64,000 bases of DNA from Vitellaria paradoxa (lineage: Eukaryota; Streptophyta; Magnoliopsida; Ericales; Sapotaceae): positions 806,001 to 870,000 of the forward strand of contig CM034238.1 in the NCBI GenBank assembly GCA_019916065.1. The letters are read 5' to 3'. This document shows, in pieces, positions 12,411 through 24,330 of this stretch. Numbering within the stretch: position 1 is the first letter of the stretch; each line of letters begins with the position of its first letter. Below the pieces are notes generated by a model. That model was not told the origin of the DNA, did not search any database, and was given only the letters and a program-made list of their open reading frames with translations. The position numbers and the translations under genes are program-made.

Positions 12411-13328
12411 CAATAATTTCAAGCCCATTAATCAGCAAACTCTTACTGCCAGAACTGCTGACCACGCCAACCAGAAATGCAATCGACGACCTGCTGAACA
12501 AATACAGAAAGAAAGGTTACGGCCGGAGTAGAGTTCTCTGGCCGGAAAACCCTCCGATGCTTAAGTCAGCAAGTCACTCAAAGAATGAAGCTTTTCAGGA
12601 AAGAAATGAGTAAAAACTTAAGTTGGCAATAGTCAGCTTACCTTAATTGTTCAGTGGAATGTCCTATTTATAGTAATATGAATAGTAATAAAATATACCT
12701 GCAATTGACATCACTCAGCTTGCGTGCACCTATTTTCCTTCTCTTTTTTAAATGCCTTCCACCGCTAATTTAATACCTCATATCTTTCATTAAATACTCA
12801 ACATCTTTCATTTAATGCGTCTGATAGTTAAACACGGTAATATAGCCAGAATTTCGTGGTCAAACTGTCTACCTGTCACATCCGTCAACTACTCATAACG
12901 AAGTGAACTGAGCTAGTTACTCCCTCAGAGATAAATACCCAGTTCAGTAATAACTATGGTGCATTTATGGTTATGAATCTTCTTTAAGCCTGTGAGCCCC
13001 GGGCCTAACATTTACTAGCCGTCAATTGATGAGCCGAACAAACTAGCTATTGAGGTCCTCGGCTATAGCCACGTAGCAACACACTATTTATAGATGCTAA
13101 GGCTCAGGGTATTCTCTGAAATATTAACTCAAAGACACGTGTTCGCATATAGTACTCACGTGGAACTCTCGTACCATCAATCAGCTGTTCGACGGAACGC
13201 CACGTGTCACGATGCACGTGCTCGGCGGATGACTACGTGGCTCACACAAATATGCTTGATACTAGGCCACGTGGCGCCTTGACTACACTTGTTCGACATC
13301 CACATCTAAGTATTATTTTGTCCAACAG
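12411..13328. mobile_element. Probable solo LTR with a G-box cluster
   Basis: About 0.9 kb of higher-GC sequence differs sharply from the AT-rich flanks. It starts TG (12409-12411 area) and ends ATTTTGTCCAACA, so the opposite strand begins TGTTGGACAAAAT, a typical LTR start. On the minus strand two CTATAAATA boxes occur (near 13083-13095 and 12660-12672). Five CACGTG hexamers lie at 13136, 13157, 13201, 13215 and 13268. No internal retrotransposon genes or second LTR are in the window, so a solo LTR is the simplest reading. A clear 5 bp target duplication was not found, so the exact ends are uncertain. Confidence 0.5.
13136..13273. promoter_or_regulatory. Cluster of five G-boxes (CACGTG)
   Basis: Five palindromic CACGTG hexamers in 138 bp plus TACGTG at 13234. 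G-boxes bind plant bZIP and bHLH factors, and ABA or light response is the usual association. Here they sit within the LTR-like block. Whether any gene responds to them is unknown. Confidence 0.6.
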
Positions 13329-13684
13329 TTTGTGGTATATGTTGTCAAAGGAAGTGACATCAATTTAAGAGATGCTTGGATCGGAGAAGAGTCTATAAGT
13401 TATTTTTCAATTTTAATTTCTTCAATTAAATTTTAGTTATCAATTAATAATTTAATTATTAATATTACATTAATTGATAACTGAAATTTAATTTTAAGAA
13501 TTTAAAGTTAAAAAATAACTTAAATCCCCCTTTGTCTGATTTGAGAGGGAATAATTGAATTCATTTCTTTTGAAGCAATTATGAACTAATTCTGATAAAT
13601 CTGGACGTGGGTGGTAAAGCACTGCAATTTTCACTCAATGATGACGAGTCAAAGTAAAAGGATCCAATGCCAGAAGGATGGATG

Positions 13685-15262
13685 AATGGCCCCCTAATGA
13701 GGAGCGGGGACTGAAGTCGACGCTCCGCAGCTGCCGCTGAGTTCAAGTGGAGCGCTACCGTTTTGTTGGAAAGGCTGTTGATTTACTGGCTGCCTCCACT
13801 CTTTTTTTTTTTTTTTCCGAGGCAAACCGATGGCTTAAGTTAAAGATAAAAAATAAAATTAAATAAGATAATATTTAAATACAATTAAATAACTTTTCAC
13901 GGTAGTAAAATAAAAATAACTAATTTTAATATATTTGTTAAAAATAAATATAAATAAATTTTATTTTTATTTTTAACTTTTTCTCTTGTACCAAATTAAA
14001 TTTAAATGTTTTTGTCAAATTTTGTAAAAATTTAATTATAAAAAATAATTATGTCTATTCAAATTATATATAAGAACACAAGAACATGAATTTATAATTT
14101 TCTTAGTCCACGTTTGAAGGATAAAAAAAAAAAAAAACACAAACTTTGATACTTTAGACATTTGACAAAATATCAAAAATTGTCAATAATCTAATATGAG
14201 TGGTTGCTAGCACAATTTTCTTTTTTTACCGAGTTGGCGAGGGTTTAAACGTCAAAACTTTTTTTTTATTCTTCAACCGCTGATTAAGTTTGTAAAAATA
14301 AAAATAATTAATTTTCTATTTGATTAAGTTAGAAAATAAAACAAATTAAAAAATATTTGTAATATGATTAGTAACTTTTGACAATTTTTATGTGTGTATA
14401 AAACAAATAGAAATTTTTGGTAGTCTTTTGTCTATATGATAAAAAATTTTAGTAATTTTTAAATTAGGTAAATAAAAATTTTAGTAACTTCTTTTATAAG
14501 TTAGTAAAAATAAAAATAATTAAGTTTTTATTTGATTAAGTTGGAAGATAAAATAAATTAAAAATTTTTTTTAATAAAATTAAGTAATTTTTGGAGCTTT
14601 TAGGTGTGTAGTAAAACAAATAGAAGTTTTTATTAATTTTTTGTGTATTTGATAAAAATTTTGACAACTTTTAAATTAGATTAAAGTGAAATAATCATTA
14701 TATGCTTAGCCAATTTAGCAAAAAATTTATACATTAGTAATCTTTTATATAAAATTGTTGACAACTTTTGGCGTTCTATTAAATATTCAAAACACCAAAA
14801 TTTACATTTTTTTATTTTTTTACCCTCCAAACATGGGCTGAAGAAACTATAAATTCTTATTATTGCATTCTTTTATATAATTTAAATAGACATAATTATC
14901 TTTTATAATTAAATCTTTATAAATTTTGATAAAAACACTTAGTTTGGTACAAAAGAATGTGTTTAAAATTAAAATAAAATTTGTTTATATTTATATTTTT
15001 AACAATTAAATTAAAAATATTAATTATTTTTATTTTTATTTTTTTACTACTACCGAAAGTTACTTAATTATATTTAAAATATTTTTTATTTTATTTTATT
15101 TCCTATTTTTAACTCAGGCTATCAATTCACCTAAAAAAAAAAAAAAAAGCAGCCAGCAAAACGACAGACTTTTCAGCGAAATGATAGCGCTCGACTGGAC
15201 TTTTCAGCAGCAGCAGTTGGGGGTGAACTGCAGCCCCCCCCTCGCCCCCTGTAATGTCCATT
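13685..15262. mobile_element. Foldback-type element with ~415 bp inverted arms
   Basis: The left arm (about 13685-14100) and the right arm (about 14845-15262) are imperfect inverted repeats. The pairing runs through AATGG at the ends, AGCGCTA, CTGGCTGC plus a T-run, the AACTTTC/GGTAGTA stretch, TTGTACCAAA and ATAATTATGTCTATT. The AT-rich centre (about 14104-14842) begins AGTCCACGTTTGAAGG and ends CCTCCAAACATGGGCTG, itself inverted-repeat-like, so a nested element is likely. The centre contains an imperfect internal tandem repeat of roughly 210-230 bp. No transposase is encoded. The long arms suggest a foldback or Mutator-like non-autonomous element. Confidence 0.6.
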
Positions 15263-15749
15263 GGCTGACATACCCACATTTATTAAACAATGGAGTTTTT
15301 TTTTAATCAATTAGAAATTTTGGGAGTATTTTAGTGAAATTATAGTTTATTTCTCAAATTATAACTGTTATAGAGATTTTTTTCTTTTTTGTATTCGTCA
15401 AGTGGAATTATTGTATTTGTCATGTCAGTGTGGGCGACCGTTGATCATATGACACGTAGCACAAGAATATGGGGAACATTATGGAACGGGCTGCAAACAA
15501 TACAAGGAATTGAAAGATGCATTGCATTGGATGCCTTTAGTTTTAATTAGTCATCTCGTCTTTTGATGATTCATCCGTCTGTCCGTCAACGTTTCATCAG
15601 TACTAGCTGTAACCTTTTACCAAACAATTATTGAGAGTGGAGCCTAGACCTACACGTCTTAATGGGCCGGGATACGGTCCGACCCAAAAGGGCAAGGCCA
15701 GTCTGCCATGGCCCGCCACTCACCATTTCGTTTTCCTTCTTGATAAAAA

Positions 15750-16094
15750 GGTCCGTTTGAAAGCTCAAAAACTAACAAAAAAAAAGTATCAAAAATTATA
15801 TTTTGTAATCTTTTGTATGTTTGGTAAAATCACAATTTTTTTCACTTTTTTGATTATTATAGTAAAAAATAAAACAAAAATTTACTACTTTTTTGATTTG
15901 CGACAGTAAAAAAATATACCAAATACACAAAAAGTTATCAATTTTTTGATTTGTTACAGTAAAAAATTTGTCAAACACCTAAAACTTGTAAAAAAAATAC
16001 TAAAAAATATATTTTATTCCACCAAATATAAAAAAAATATAACTAAAAAACACACAAAAAAAACTTTTCTTGTATTTAAACCTCCAAGCGGCCT
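15750..16094. mobile_element. MITE in duplication copy 1
   Basis: Terminal inverted repeats GGTCCGTTTGAAAGCTC (left) and AGGCCGCTTGGAGGTTT (right, other strand) bound an AT-rich interior of about 345 bp. The same element appears in copy 2 at 20779-21118. Confidence 0.5.
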
Positions 16095-16175
16095 AAAAAA
16101 TATATATATATATATATATAATAATGCAAAATTTCAATTCAATCTTGTCAACTTACTTCTAGTTTTATAAACCTG

Positions 16176-16390
16176 AGGGATTAGACAAGATGGTTAAAGG
16201 ACTCAAGGGTTCACCGTCCTAAGTTTTCGAGTTTAAACCTTCTTCTTTAACAACTATTAGGATTAGCTTTTAGGTGCAAAATATAGTAAGGTTGGTAAAA
16301 AATATTTTTTTGACTAAATAAATCGTATCTAATTTTTAGATGTAGGTCCGAATCTCAATTGTTACGCAAATTTGTAACTTATAACTGTAC
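16176..16390 (+). mobile_element. tRNA-derived SINE-like segment (copy 1)
   Basis: AGATGGTTAAAGG resembles a Pol III A box, and about 35 bp later TTTTCGAGTTTAAACC resembles a degenerate B box. The same arrangement occurs at 24203-24244 with a better B box (GTTCGACTC). The counterpart in copy 2 is at about 21196. The ends are not defined. Confidence 0.35.
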
Positions 16391-16969
16391 ATATTAAGGA
16401 GCAAGTACGTATGAAACAAACCAAGAGAGACTTACTCTCTATGAGTTTGGTTTAGGGAGTGAATTTCTCAAGGTCAAATAAATTTTTTTATTTTTATTTT
16501 TTTTTACTTCTAGTTTTATTCTTTCATTTAAATTATAAATATTTTTAAAAACATTTTATAAGATCGGAATAGATAAATGAGTTAAAAGAGTGAAATGGAG
16601 CCAGCCCATATTTCTTATAAGGTAGCTTTTCAGATCTTGGGATCTATTCCTACTTGGAGATTTATCAGAAATCGAGAAAGGCAAGTTTTAAGCACCGTAA
16701 TAAAATAAATTATGCAATTTTTATATAATAATAAATAGTAATAATGTTTAAGGGCCGAAAAGAATATTTATTTTAATGTGGCCGACAATTTACAAAGAGC
16801 GAACAATGTGAAACAAAAACAACCCCCCAAAAAAAAAAAAAAAAGTAAAAAGAAAAAAAGAAAGAAGAGAAAAACTCCTTGTCACATCAAACTAACTTTT
16901 TAATGATTTTTCCAGTTTCAAATCTTTGAAGTTCACTTTTTGGGTCCCTTTTATTGCATAAATAGATTG

Positions 16970-17136
16970 GGATTATTTGGAGTAAGAAAAAATGAGATAA
17001 ATTAAGATAAATTATGATTTGGGGAGAGTTTGTAATGCATACAGTGAGAGAAAAAAATTAATGTGATATAAAGTTAACAGAGATTTATAGAAATTTTTAG
17101 AGATTTTCACCAAATCATTGTAAACCAAACGAGGCC
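16970..17136. mobile_element. TTTGGAG-family MITE in duplication copy 1
   Basis: The left end reads GGATTATTTGGAGTAAG and the right end reads AAACCAAACGAGGCC. The inside carries GAGATAAATTAAGATAAA and the family segment GTAATGCATACAGTGAGAG. The copy-2 counterpart is at 21984-22151. Confidence 0.55.
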
Positions 17137-20100
17137 ACTGAGTGATTGCTAAAGCATCAAAGAATATTCTATATTTTGCGATGCTAACCATATCACTTCC
17201 ATCCCTATTCAAGAAGAACATGTAATGCTGATCTTTCAATGGACTCTCTTTGTTAATTAAGAAGTGATTTTTCACACATGACACATGGCTTTCTAAAGCT
17301 ATTTTTTTTTTCAAGGCCATTTTAAGCTTATGCTTTGTTTGAAATTTAGAGAAAACAAATAGAAAATGAGGAAAATAGAAAAAAAGTAAGGAGAATGGGT
17401 TGAATTTTCTCTTCAAACTCAACAACCAAACAAAGAGAGAACTTTTTCGCTTCTCCTCTCTCCCAAACCAACTAAAGTGTAAAGAGAGTATTCACCCTAT
17501 CAGGCTTTTAAGTAACCGATGCATGAATTATATTTCATAAGAAAATGATATTAGCACTCTAATTTAAGTTAGGGTGAATAAAAAATGAATTTTTTAATTT
17601 AAGATTTGTTTTAAATTACATCTATATTCCCTTAATATTTGAATAGTTGCACTTGTCATCCCTCAACGTTAAAACTCAAACTTACTTTTTTTTTAATTTA
17701 AAAATTTTTATTTAAAAATATTAATAACATTAACTCCCTTCCATTAAATCAACCATTAAAATTTAACTAAAAATGTTAAAATAACTAAAATTTTAAATAT
17801 TTGTCCTATTTTATTTCTCCATTTTTAACATATTTTTCAATTTTCTTTAAAAAATTTTAAAAAATAAGTAAAAAAAATTTTTGAAAATTTTTGTAAAAAA
17901 AATTGATAAAAATGTGAAATTGAGAGAAGTAAAATAAAAAAAAAAACGCTTAAAATTTGGTTATGTTGATATTTTATGTTAAGTTTTAATAGTTTACCAA
18001 CGAAAGATAATTAATGTTAATAATATTTCAAAATAAGGAATGTGAATATAATTTTTAAACGTTGAGAGTAGAAAGGTCTAATTTATCTCTTATTTTTCTA
18101 ATCCAATTAGTTATTTGTGTCAAGGTACTCAATTTATTTTCCATTTATTTTTTATATTTGTATGTTATTTTATCTGTATTTTCTTTATAAAGAATATAAT
18201 TTTTAATCAAATTTTATAAAAAAATATTTATTTTTCCATTAAACAATTTGTTTACAGTTTTATTTTTTAACATTATCCAAAAAATACAGTTTAAATTAGA
18301 AAAAATTAAATGGAGTTACGGGCTTAGGCTTGGAATTGAACTTGAGGCCAAATTATTTTTTATGGGACCCCGACCACCCCTTAGATGCCCATTGGCCCTA
18401 ATTTAGATTTTCATCACCATACCACATCATTCGTTATTAGAGGAAATAGAAAGAGAAAGGCATGGCATCATAATTTTGAATAATTTTTCTTTAGTTTTAA
18501 TTTAATACGCATAGATATCATATACTTTCAAATATTTTTGGTCATATTCTTAATGTACCTTAATTGAAACCTCACATTTAGTATAACTGTTAGGATAATT
18601 AGATAAATAAACACGCTTTGCTTATTTCATGCAGTAGAACTTGGAAGCCGTAACATTAAGGGGAGAGAGAGAGAGAGAAGAGAGATGCGATTAAAAATTA
18701 TAAAAGTGAGACTCATTTTTCTAAAATAATTTTTAATTCAAAAAATAAATTATATATTACACACACACACACACATACCTCTTTTACTTTCTTTCACTTT
18801 TCCATTCAACCAAACACACTTCTTTACTCCCACTTTTCTTTCATTCCTTATTTCTTCCTCACCGTTGAGGAGACAGTGTTTCCCTTCAAAAATGCCCAAC
18901 TTAAATAAAACCAATTTAATTATAAAAAATAATTATGTCTATTCAAATTATATATAAGAACACAAGAACATGAATTTATAATTTTCTTAGTCCACGTTTG
19001 AAGGATAAAAAAAAAAAAATACAAACTTTGATACTTTAGATATTTGACAAAATATCAAAAATTGTCAATAATCTAATATGAGTGGTTGCTAGCACAATTT
19101 TCTTTTTTTACCGAGTTGGCGAGGGTTTAAACGTCAAAACTTTTTTTTATTCTTCAACCGCTGATTAAGTTTGTAAAAATAAAAATAATTAATTTTCTAT
19201 TTGATTAAGTTAGAAAATAAAACAAATTAAAAAATATTTGTAATATGATTAGTAACTTTTGACAATTTTTATGTGTGTATAAAACAAATAGAAATTTTTG
19301 GTAGTCTTTTGTCTATATGATAAAAAATTTTAGTAATTTTTAAATTAGGTAAATAAAAATTTTAGTAACTTTTTTTATAAGTTAGTAAAAATAAAAATAA
19401 TTAAGTTTTTATTTGATTAAGTTGGAAGATAAAACAAATTAAAAAATTTTTTTAATAAAATTAAGTAATTTTTGGAGCTTTTAGGTGTGTAGTAAAACAA
19501 ATAGAAGTTTTTATTAATTTTTTGTGTATTTGATAAAAATTTTGACAACTTTTAAATTAAATTAAAGTGAAATAATCATTATATGCTTAGCCAATTTAGC
19601 AAAAAATTTATACATTGGTAATCTTTTATATAAAATTGTTGACAATTTTTGGCGTTTTATTAAATATCCAAAACACCAAAGTTTACATTTTTTTATTTTT
19701 TTACCCTTCAAACATGGGCTGAAGAAACTATAAATTCTTATTATTGCATTCTTTTATATAATTTAAATAGACATAATTATCTTTTATAATTAAATCTTTA
19801 TAAATTTTGATAAAAACACTTAGTTTGGTACAAAAGAATGTGTTTAAAATTAAAATAAAATTTGTTTATATTTATATTTTTAACAATTAAATTAAAAATA
19901 TTAATTATTTTTATTTTTATTTTTTTACTACTACCGAAAGTTACTTAATTATATTTAAAATATTTTTTATTTTATTTTATTTCCTATTTTTAACTCAGGC
20001 TATCAATTCACCTAAAAAAAAAAAAAAAGCAGCCAGCAAAACGACAGACTTTTCAGCGAAATGATAGCGCTCGACTGGACTTTTCAGCAGCAGCAGTTGG

Positions 20101-20190
20101 GGGTGAACTGCAGCCCCCCCTCGCCCCCCCTTAATGTCCATTGGCTGACATACCCACATTTATTAAACAATGGAGTTTTTTTTAAATCAA

Positions 20191-20345
20191 GGTGCGTTTG
20201 GAGTCTAAAAAAAACTAAAAAAAATCAATGGATGAGATTGATGTGATGTAAAAATGATAGGTGGCAAAATATGATTGAAGAAATTTAAAAATTTTTGAAA
20301 TTTTTTAAAATTTTTTGATTTTTTTTGAAGCTTCAAACGAGGCCC
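20191..20345. mobile_element. 155 bp MITE-like insert present only in copy 2
   Basis: The left end GGTGCGTTTGGAGTC and the right end (other strand) GGGCCTCGTTTGAAGC match the TTTGGAG element family. Duplication copy 1 lacks it at the equivalent site (about 15306-15325) but has about 11 other bases there, so the site is not a clean empty site. Confidence 0.6.
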
Positions 20346-20778
20346 ATTAAGGAGTATTTTAGTGAAATTATAGTTTATTTCTCAAATTATAACTGTTATA
20401 GAGATTTTTTTCTTTTTTGTATTCGTCAAGTGGAATTATTATATTTGTCATGTCAGTGTGGGCGACCGTTGATCATATGACACGTAGCACAAGAATATGG
20501 GGAACATTATGAAACGGGCTGCAAACAATACAAGGAATTGAAAGATGCATTGCATTGGATGCCTTTAGTTTTAATTAGTCATCTCGTCTTTTGATGATTC
20601 ATCCGTCTGTCCGTCAACGTTTCATCAGTACTAGCTGTAACCTTTTACCAAACAATTATTGAGAGTGGAGCCTAGACCTACACGTCTTAATGGGCCGGGA
20701 TACGGTCCGACCCAAAAGGGCAAGGCCAGTCTGCCATGGCCCGCCACTCACCATTTCGTTTTCCTTCTTGATAAAAAG

Positions 20779-21118
20779 GTCCGTTTGAAAGCTCAAAAAT
20801 TAACAAAAAAATATCAAAAATTATATTTTGTAATCTTTTGTATGTTTGGTAGAATTATAATTTTTCTCACTTTTTTGATTATTATAATAAAAAATAAAAC
20901 AAAAATTTACTACCTTTTTGATTTGCGACAGTAAAAAAATATACTAAATACACAAAAAGTTATCAATTTTTTGATTTGTTACAGTAAAAAATTTGTCAAA
21001 CACCTAAAACTTGTAAAAAAAATGTTAAAAAATATACTTTATTCCACCAAACATAAAAAAAATATAACTAAAAAACACACAAAAAAACTTTTCTTGTATT
21101 TAAACCTCCAAGCGGCCT
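20779..21118. mobile_element. MITE in duplication copy 2
   Basis: Counterpart of the 15750-16094 element, with the same terminal inverted repeats. It differs by small indels, including a shorter TA run near 21125. Confidence 0.5.
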
Positions 21119-21983
21119 AAAAAATATATATATATAATAATGCAAAATTTCAATTCAATCTTGTCAACTTACTTCTAGTTTTATAAACCTAAGGGATTAG
21201 ACAAGATGGTTAAAGGACTCAAGGGTTCACCGTCCTAAGTTTTCGAGTTTAAACCTTCTTCTTTAACAACTATTAGGATTAGCTTTTAGGTGCAAAATAT
21301 AGTAAGGTTGATAAAAAATATTTTTTTGACTAAACGAATCGTATCTAATTTTTAGATGTAGGTCCGAATCTCAATTGTTACGCAAATCTGCAACTTATAA
21401 CTGTATATATTAAGGAGCAAGTACGTATGAAACAAACTAAGAGAGGCTTACTCTCTATGAGTTTGGTTTAGGGAGTGAATTTCTCAAGATCAAATAAATT
21501 TTTTTATTTTTATTTTTTTTTTTACTTCTAGTTTTATTCTTTCATTTAAATTATAAATATTTTTAAAAACATTTTATAAGATCGGAATAGATAAATGAGT
21601 TAAAAGAGTGAAATGGAGCCAACCCATATTTCTTATAAGGTAGCTTTTCAGATCTTGGGATCTATTCCTACTTGGAGATTTATCAGAAATCGAGAAAGGC
21701 AAGTTTTAAGCACCGTAATAAAATAAATTATGCAATTTTTATATAATAATAAATAGTAATAATGTTTAAGGGCCGAAAAGAATATTTATTTTAATGTGGC
21801 CGACAATTTACAAAGAGCGAACAATGTGAAACAAAAACAACCCAAAAAAAAAAAAAAAAGTAAAAAGAAAAAAAGAAAGAAGAGAAAAACTCCTTGTCAC
21901 ATCAAACTAACTTTTTAATGATTTTTCCAGTTTCAAATCTTTGAAGTTCACTTTTTGGGTCCCTTTTATTGCATAAATACATT

Positions 21984-22151
21984 GGGATTATTTGGAGTAA
22001 GAAAAAATGAGATAAATTAAGATAAATTATGATTTGGGGAGAGTTTGTAATGCGTACAGTGAGAGAAAAAAATTAATGTGATATAAAATTAACAGAGATT
22101 TATAGAGATTTTTAGAGATTTTCACCAAATCATTGTAAACCAAACGAGGCC
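21984..22151. mobile_element. TTTGGAG-family MITE in duplication copy 2
   Basis: Same element as 16970-17136, with GTAATGCGTACAGTGAGAG inside and AAACCAAACGAGGCC at the right end. Confidence 0.55.
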
Positions 22152-24186
22152 ACTGAGTGATTGCTAAAGCATCAAAGAATATTCTATATTTTGCGATGCT
22201 AACCATATCACTTCCATCCCTATTCAAGAAGAACATGTAATGCTGATCTTTCAATGGACTCTCTTTGTTAATTAAGAAGTGATTTTTCACACATGACACA
22301 TGGCTTTCTGAAGCTATTTTTTTTTTTTTTTCAAGGCCATTTTAAGCTTATGCTTTGTTTGAAATTTAGAGAAAACAAATAGAAAATGAGGAAAATAGAA
22401 AAAAAGTAAGGAGAATGGGTTAAATTTTCTCTTCAAACCCAACAACCAAACAAAGAGAAAACTTTTTCGCTTCTCCTCTCTCCCAAACCAACTAAAGGGT
22501 AAAGAGAGTATTCACCCTATCAGGCTATTAAGTAACCGATGCATGAATTATATTTCATAAGAAAATGATATTAGCACTCTAATTTAAGTTAGGGTGAATA
22601 AGAAATGAATTTTTTTTAATTTAAGATTTTTTTAAAATTACATCTATATTCTCTTAATATTTGAATAGTTACACTTGTCATTCCTCAACGTTTAAAACTC
22701 AAACTTACTTTTTTTTTTAATTTTAAAATTTTTATTTAAAAATATTATTAACATTAACTCTCTTCCATTAAATCAACCATTAAAATTTAACTAAAAATGT
22801 CAAAATAACTAAAATTTTAAATATTTGTCCTATTTTACCTCTCTTTTTTAACATATTTTTCAATTTTCTTTAAAAAATTTTAAAAAATGAGTAAAAACAA
22901 AAAAATTTTGAAAATTTTTGTAACAAAAATTGACAAAAATGTGAAATAGAGAGAAGTAAAAAAAAAAAAAAAAAACACTTACAATTTGGTTATGTTGATA
23001 TTTGTTGTTAAATTTTAACAGTTTATTAAAGAAAGATAATTAATGTCAACAATATTTCAAAATAAAGAATGTGAATATAAATTTTAAACGTTGAGAGCAA
23101 AAAACTCTAATTTACCCCTTATTTTTCTAATCCAATTAATTATTTGTGTCAAGGTACTCAATTTATTTTCCATTTTTTAATATTTGTATGTTATTTTATA
23201 TGTATTTTCTTTATAAGGAATATAATTTTTAATCAAATTTTATAAAAAAATATTTATTTTTCCATTAAACAATTTGTTTACAGTTTTATTTTTTAACATT
23301 ATCCAAAAATACAGTTTAAATTAGAAAAAATTAAACAGAGTTACGGGCTTAGGCTTGGAATTGAACTTGAGGCCACATTATTTTTTATGGGACCCGGATC
23401 ACCCCTTAGATGCCCATTGGCCCTAATTTAGATTTTCATCACCATAGCGCATTATTCGTTATTAGATGAAATAGAAATAGAAAGGCATGGCATCATAATT
23501 TTGAATAATTTTTCTTTAGTTTTAATTTAATACGCATAGATATCATATACTTTCAAATATTTTAGGTCATATTCTTAATGTACCTTGATTGAAACCTCAC
23601 ATTTAGTATAACTGTTAGGATAATTAGATAAATAAACAAGCTTTGCTTATTTCATGCAGTAGAACTTGGAAGCCGTAACATTAAGGGGGGAGATAGAGAG
23701 AGAAGAGAGATGCGATTAAAAATTATAAAAGTGAGACTCATTTTTTTAAAAATAATTTTTAATTCAAAAAATAAATTATATATTACACACACACACACAT
23801 ACCTCTTTTACTTTCTTTCACTTTTCCATTCAACCAAACACACTTCTTTACTCCCACTTTTTTTTTCATTCCCTTATTTCTTCCTCACCGTTGAGGAGAC
23901 AGTGTTTCCCTTCACAAATGCCCAACTTAAATAAAACCGGAAATGAAAGAGCAACTGCAATTCCATCAAGTACTAGAAATTTTCGGGTGGAAGTTAAATA
24001 AAGCAGACCAGGCTCCCCTACTATTTTTCTTTATGCTCTTTTTATTCTTTTTTAAATCTCAATACTTCATTTTCATCTAAAGTTTGACAACACAATTTTT
24101 TTGAATTCCATTGTATTAAAATTTTCTCTTCAATTCTTGTATTGTAATTATCTATATATTTATTACAAATTGAGTTTATATTTTTA

Positions 24187-24330
24187 ACCCTTAGATGAAA
24201 AATAGACGGTTAAAACTTCTTAAGGAAGGTCTCAAGTTCGACTCCAACAGGAGTTATTTCTTTGGAGTTGCTTCGACAAGCTAATTAATTGACGGAAAGG
24301 ATAAGGAAAAAAGTTCTCAAAATGTCACGA
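24187..24330 (+). mobile_element. tRNA-derived SINE-like segment
   Basis: A TAGACGGTTAAAA A-box-like motif at 24203 is followed by a GTTCGACTC B box at 24236-24244, the spacing expected for a Pol III promoter. A cloverleaf cannot be folded, so it is not a tRNA gene. It is related in layout to the segment at 16176. Confidence 0.4.

Larger units (their letters stand above)
14029..18912 (+). repeat. 4.9 kb direct tandem duplication, copy 1
   Basis: This 4884 bp unit is repeated immediately downstream at 18913. It starts inside the left arm of the foldback element and ends CCCAACTTAAATAAAACC. It carries the foldback centre and right arm, a MITE (15750), a SINE-like segment (16176), a TTTGGAG MITE (16970), AT-rich spacer and an (AC)n tract near 18755-18776. 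No protein gene is supported: the open frames in it are short and not of a known family. Confidence 0.93.
18913..23938 (+). repeat. 4.9 kb direct tandem duplication, copy 2
   Basis: Copy 2 follows copy 1 directly and is 5026 bp. It matches copy 1 along its whole length with scattered substitutions and homopolymer-length differences. The main difference is an extra segment at 20191-20345. It contains only the last ~75 bp of the foldback left arm. There is no long homology between the two outer flanks and the junction, so the breakpoints look almost blunt. Confidence 0.93.

Noticed and set aside
15631..15909. 92-codon plus-strand frame, also at 20659-20934
   Set aside because: It runs into the MITE and homopolymers, the second copy has indels in the frame, and it lacks a recognisable domain.
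17012..17425. 137-codon minus-strand frame, partly repeated at 22027-22299
   Set aside because: Part of the frame is MITE sequence and the rest AT-rich. It is only shared because of the tandem duplication, differs in length between copies, and matches no known family.
18755..23800. CRISPR-like or regular spacer repeats
   Set aside because: The repeats are (AC)n microsatellites and a large duplication, not short repeats with unique spacers, and this is plant nuclear DNA.
24203..24244. Possible tRNA gene from A- and B-box-like motifs
   Set aside because: No acceptor stem, anticodon arm or full cloverleaf could be built; a SINE-like origin is more likely.
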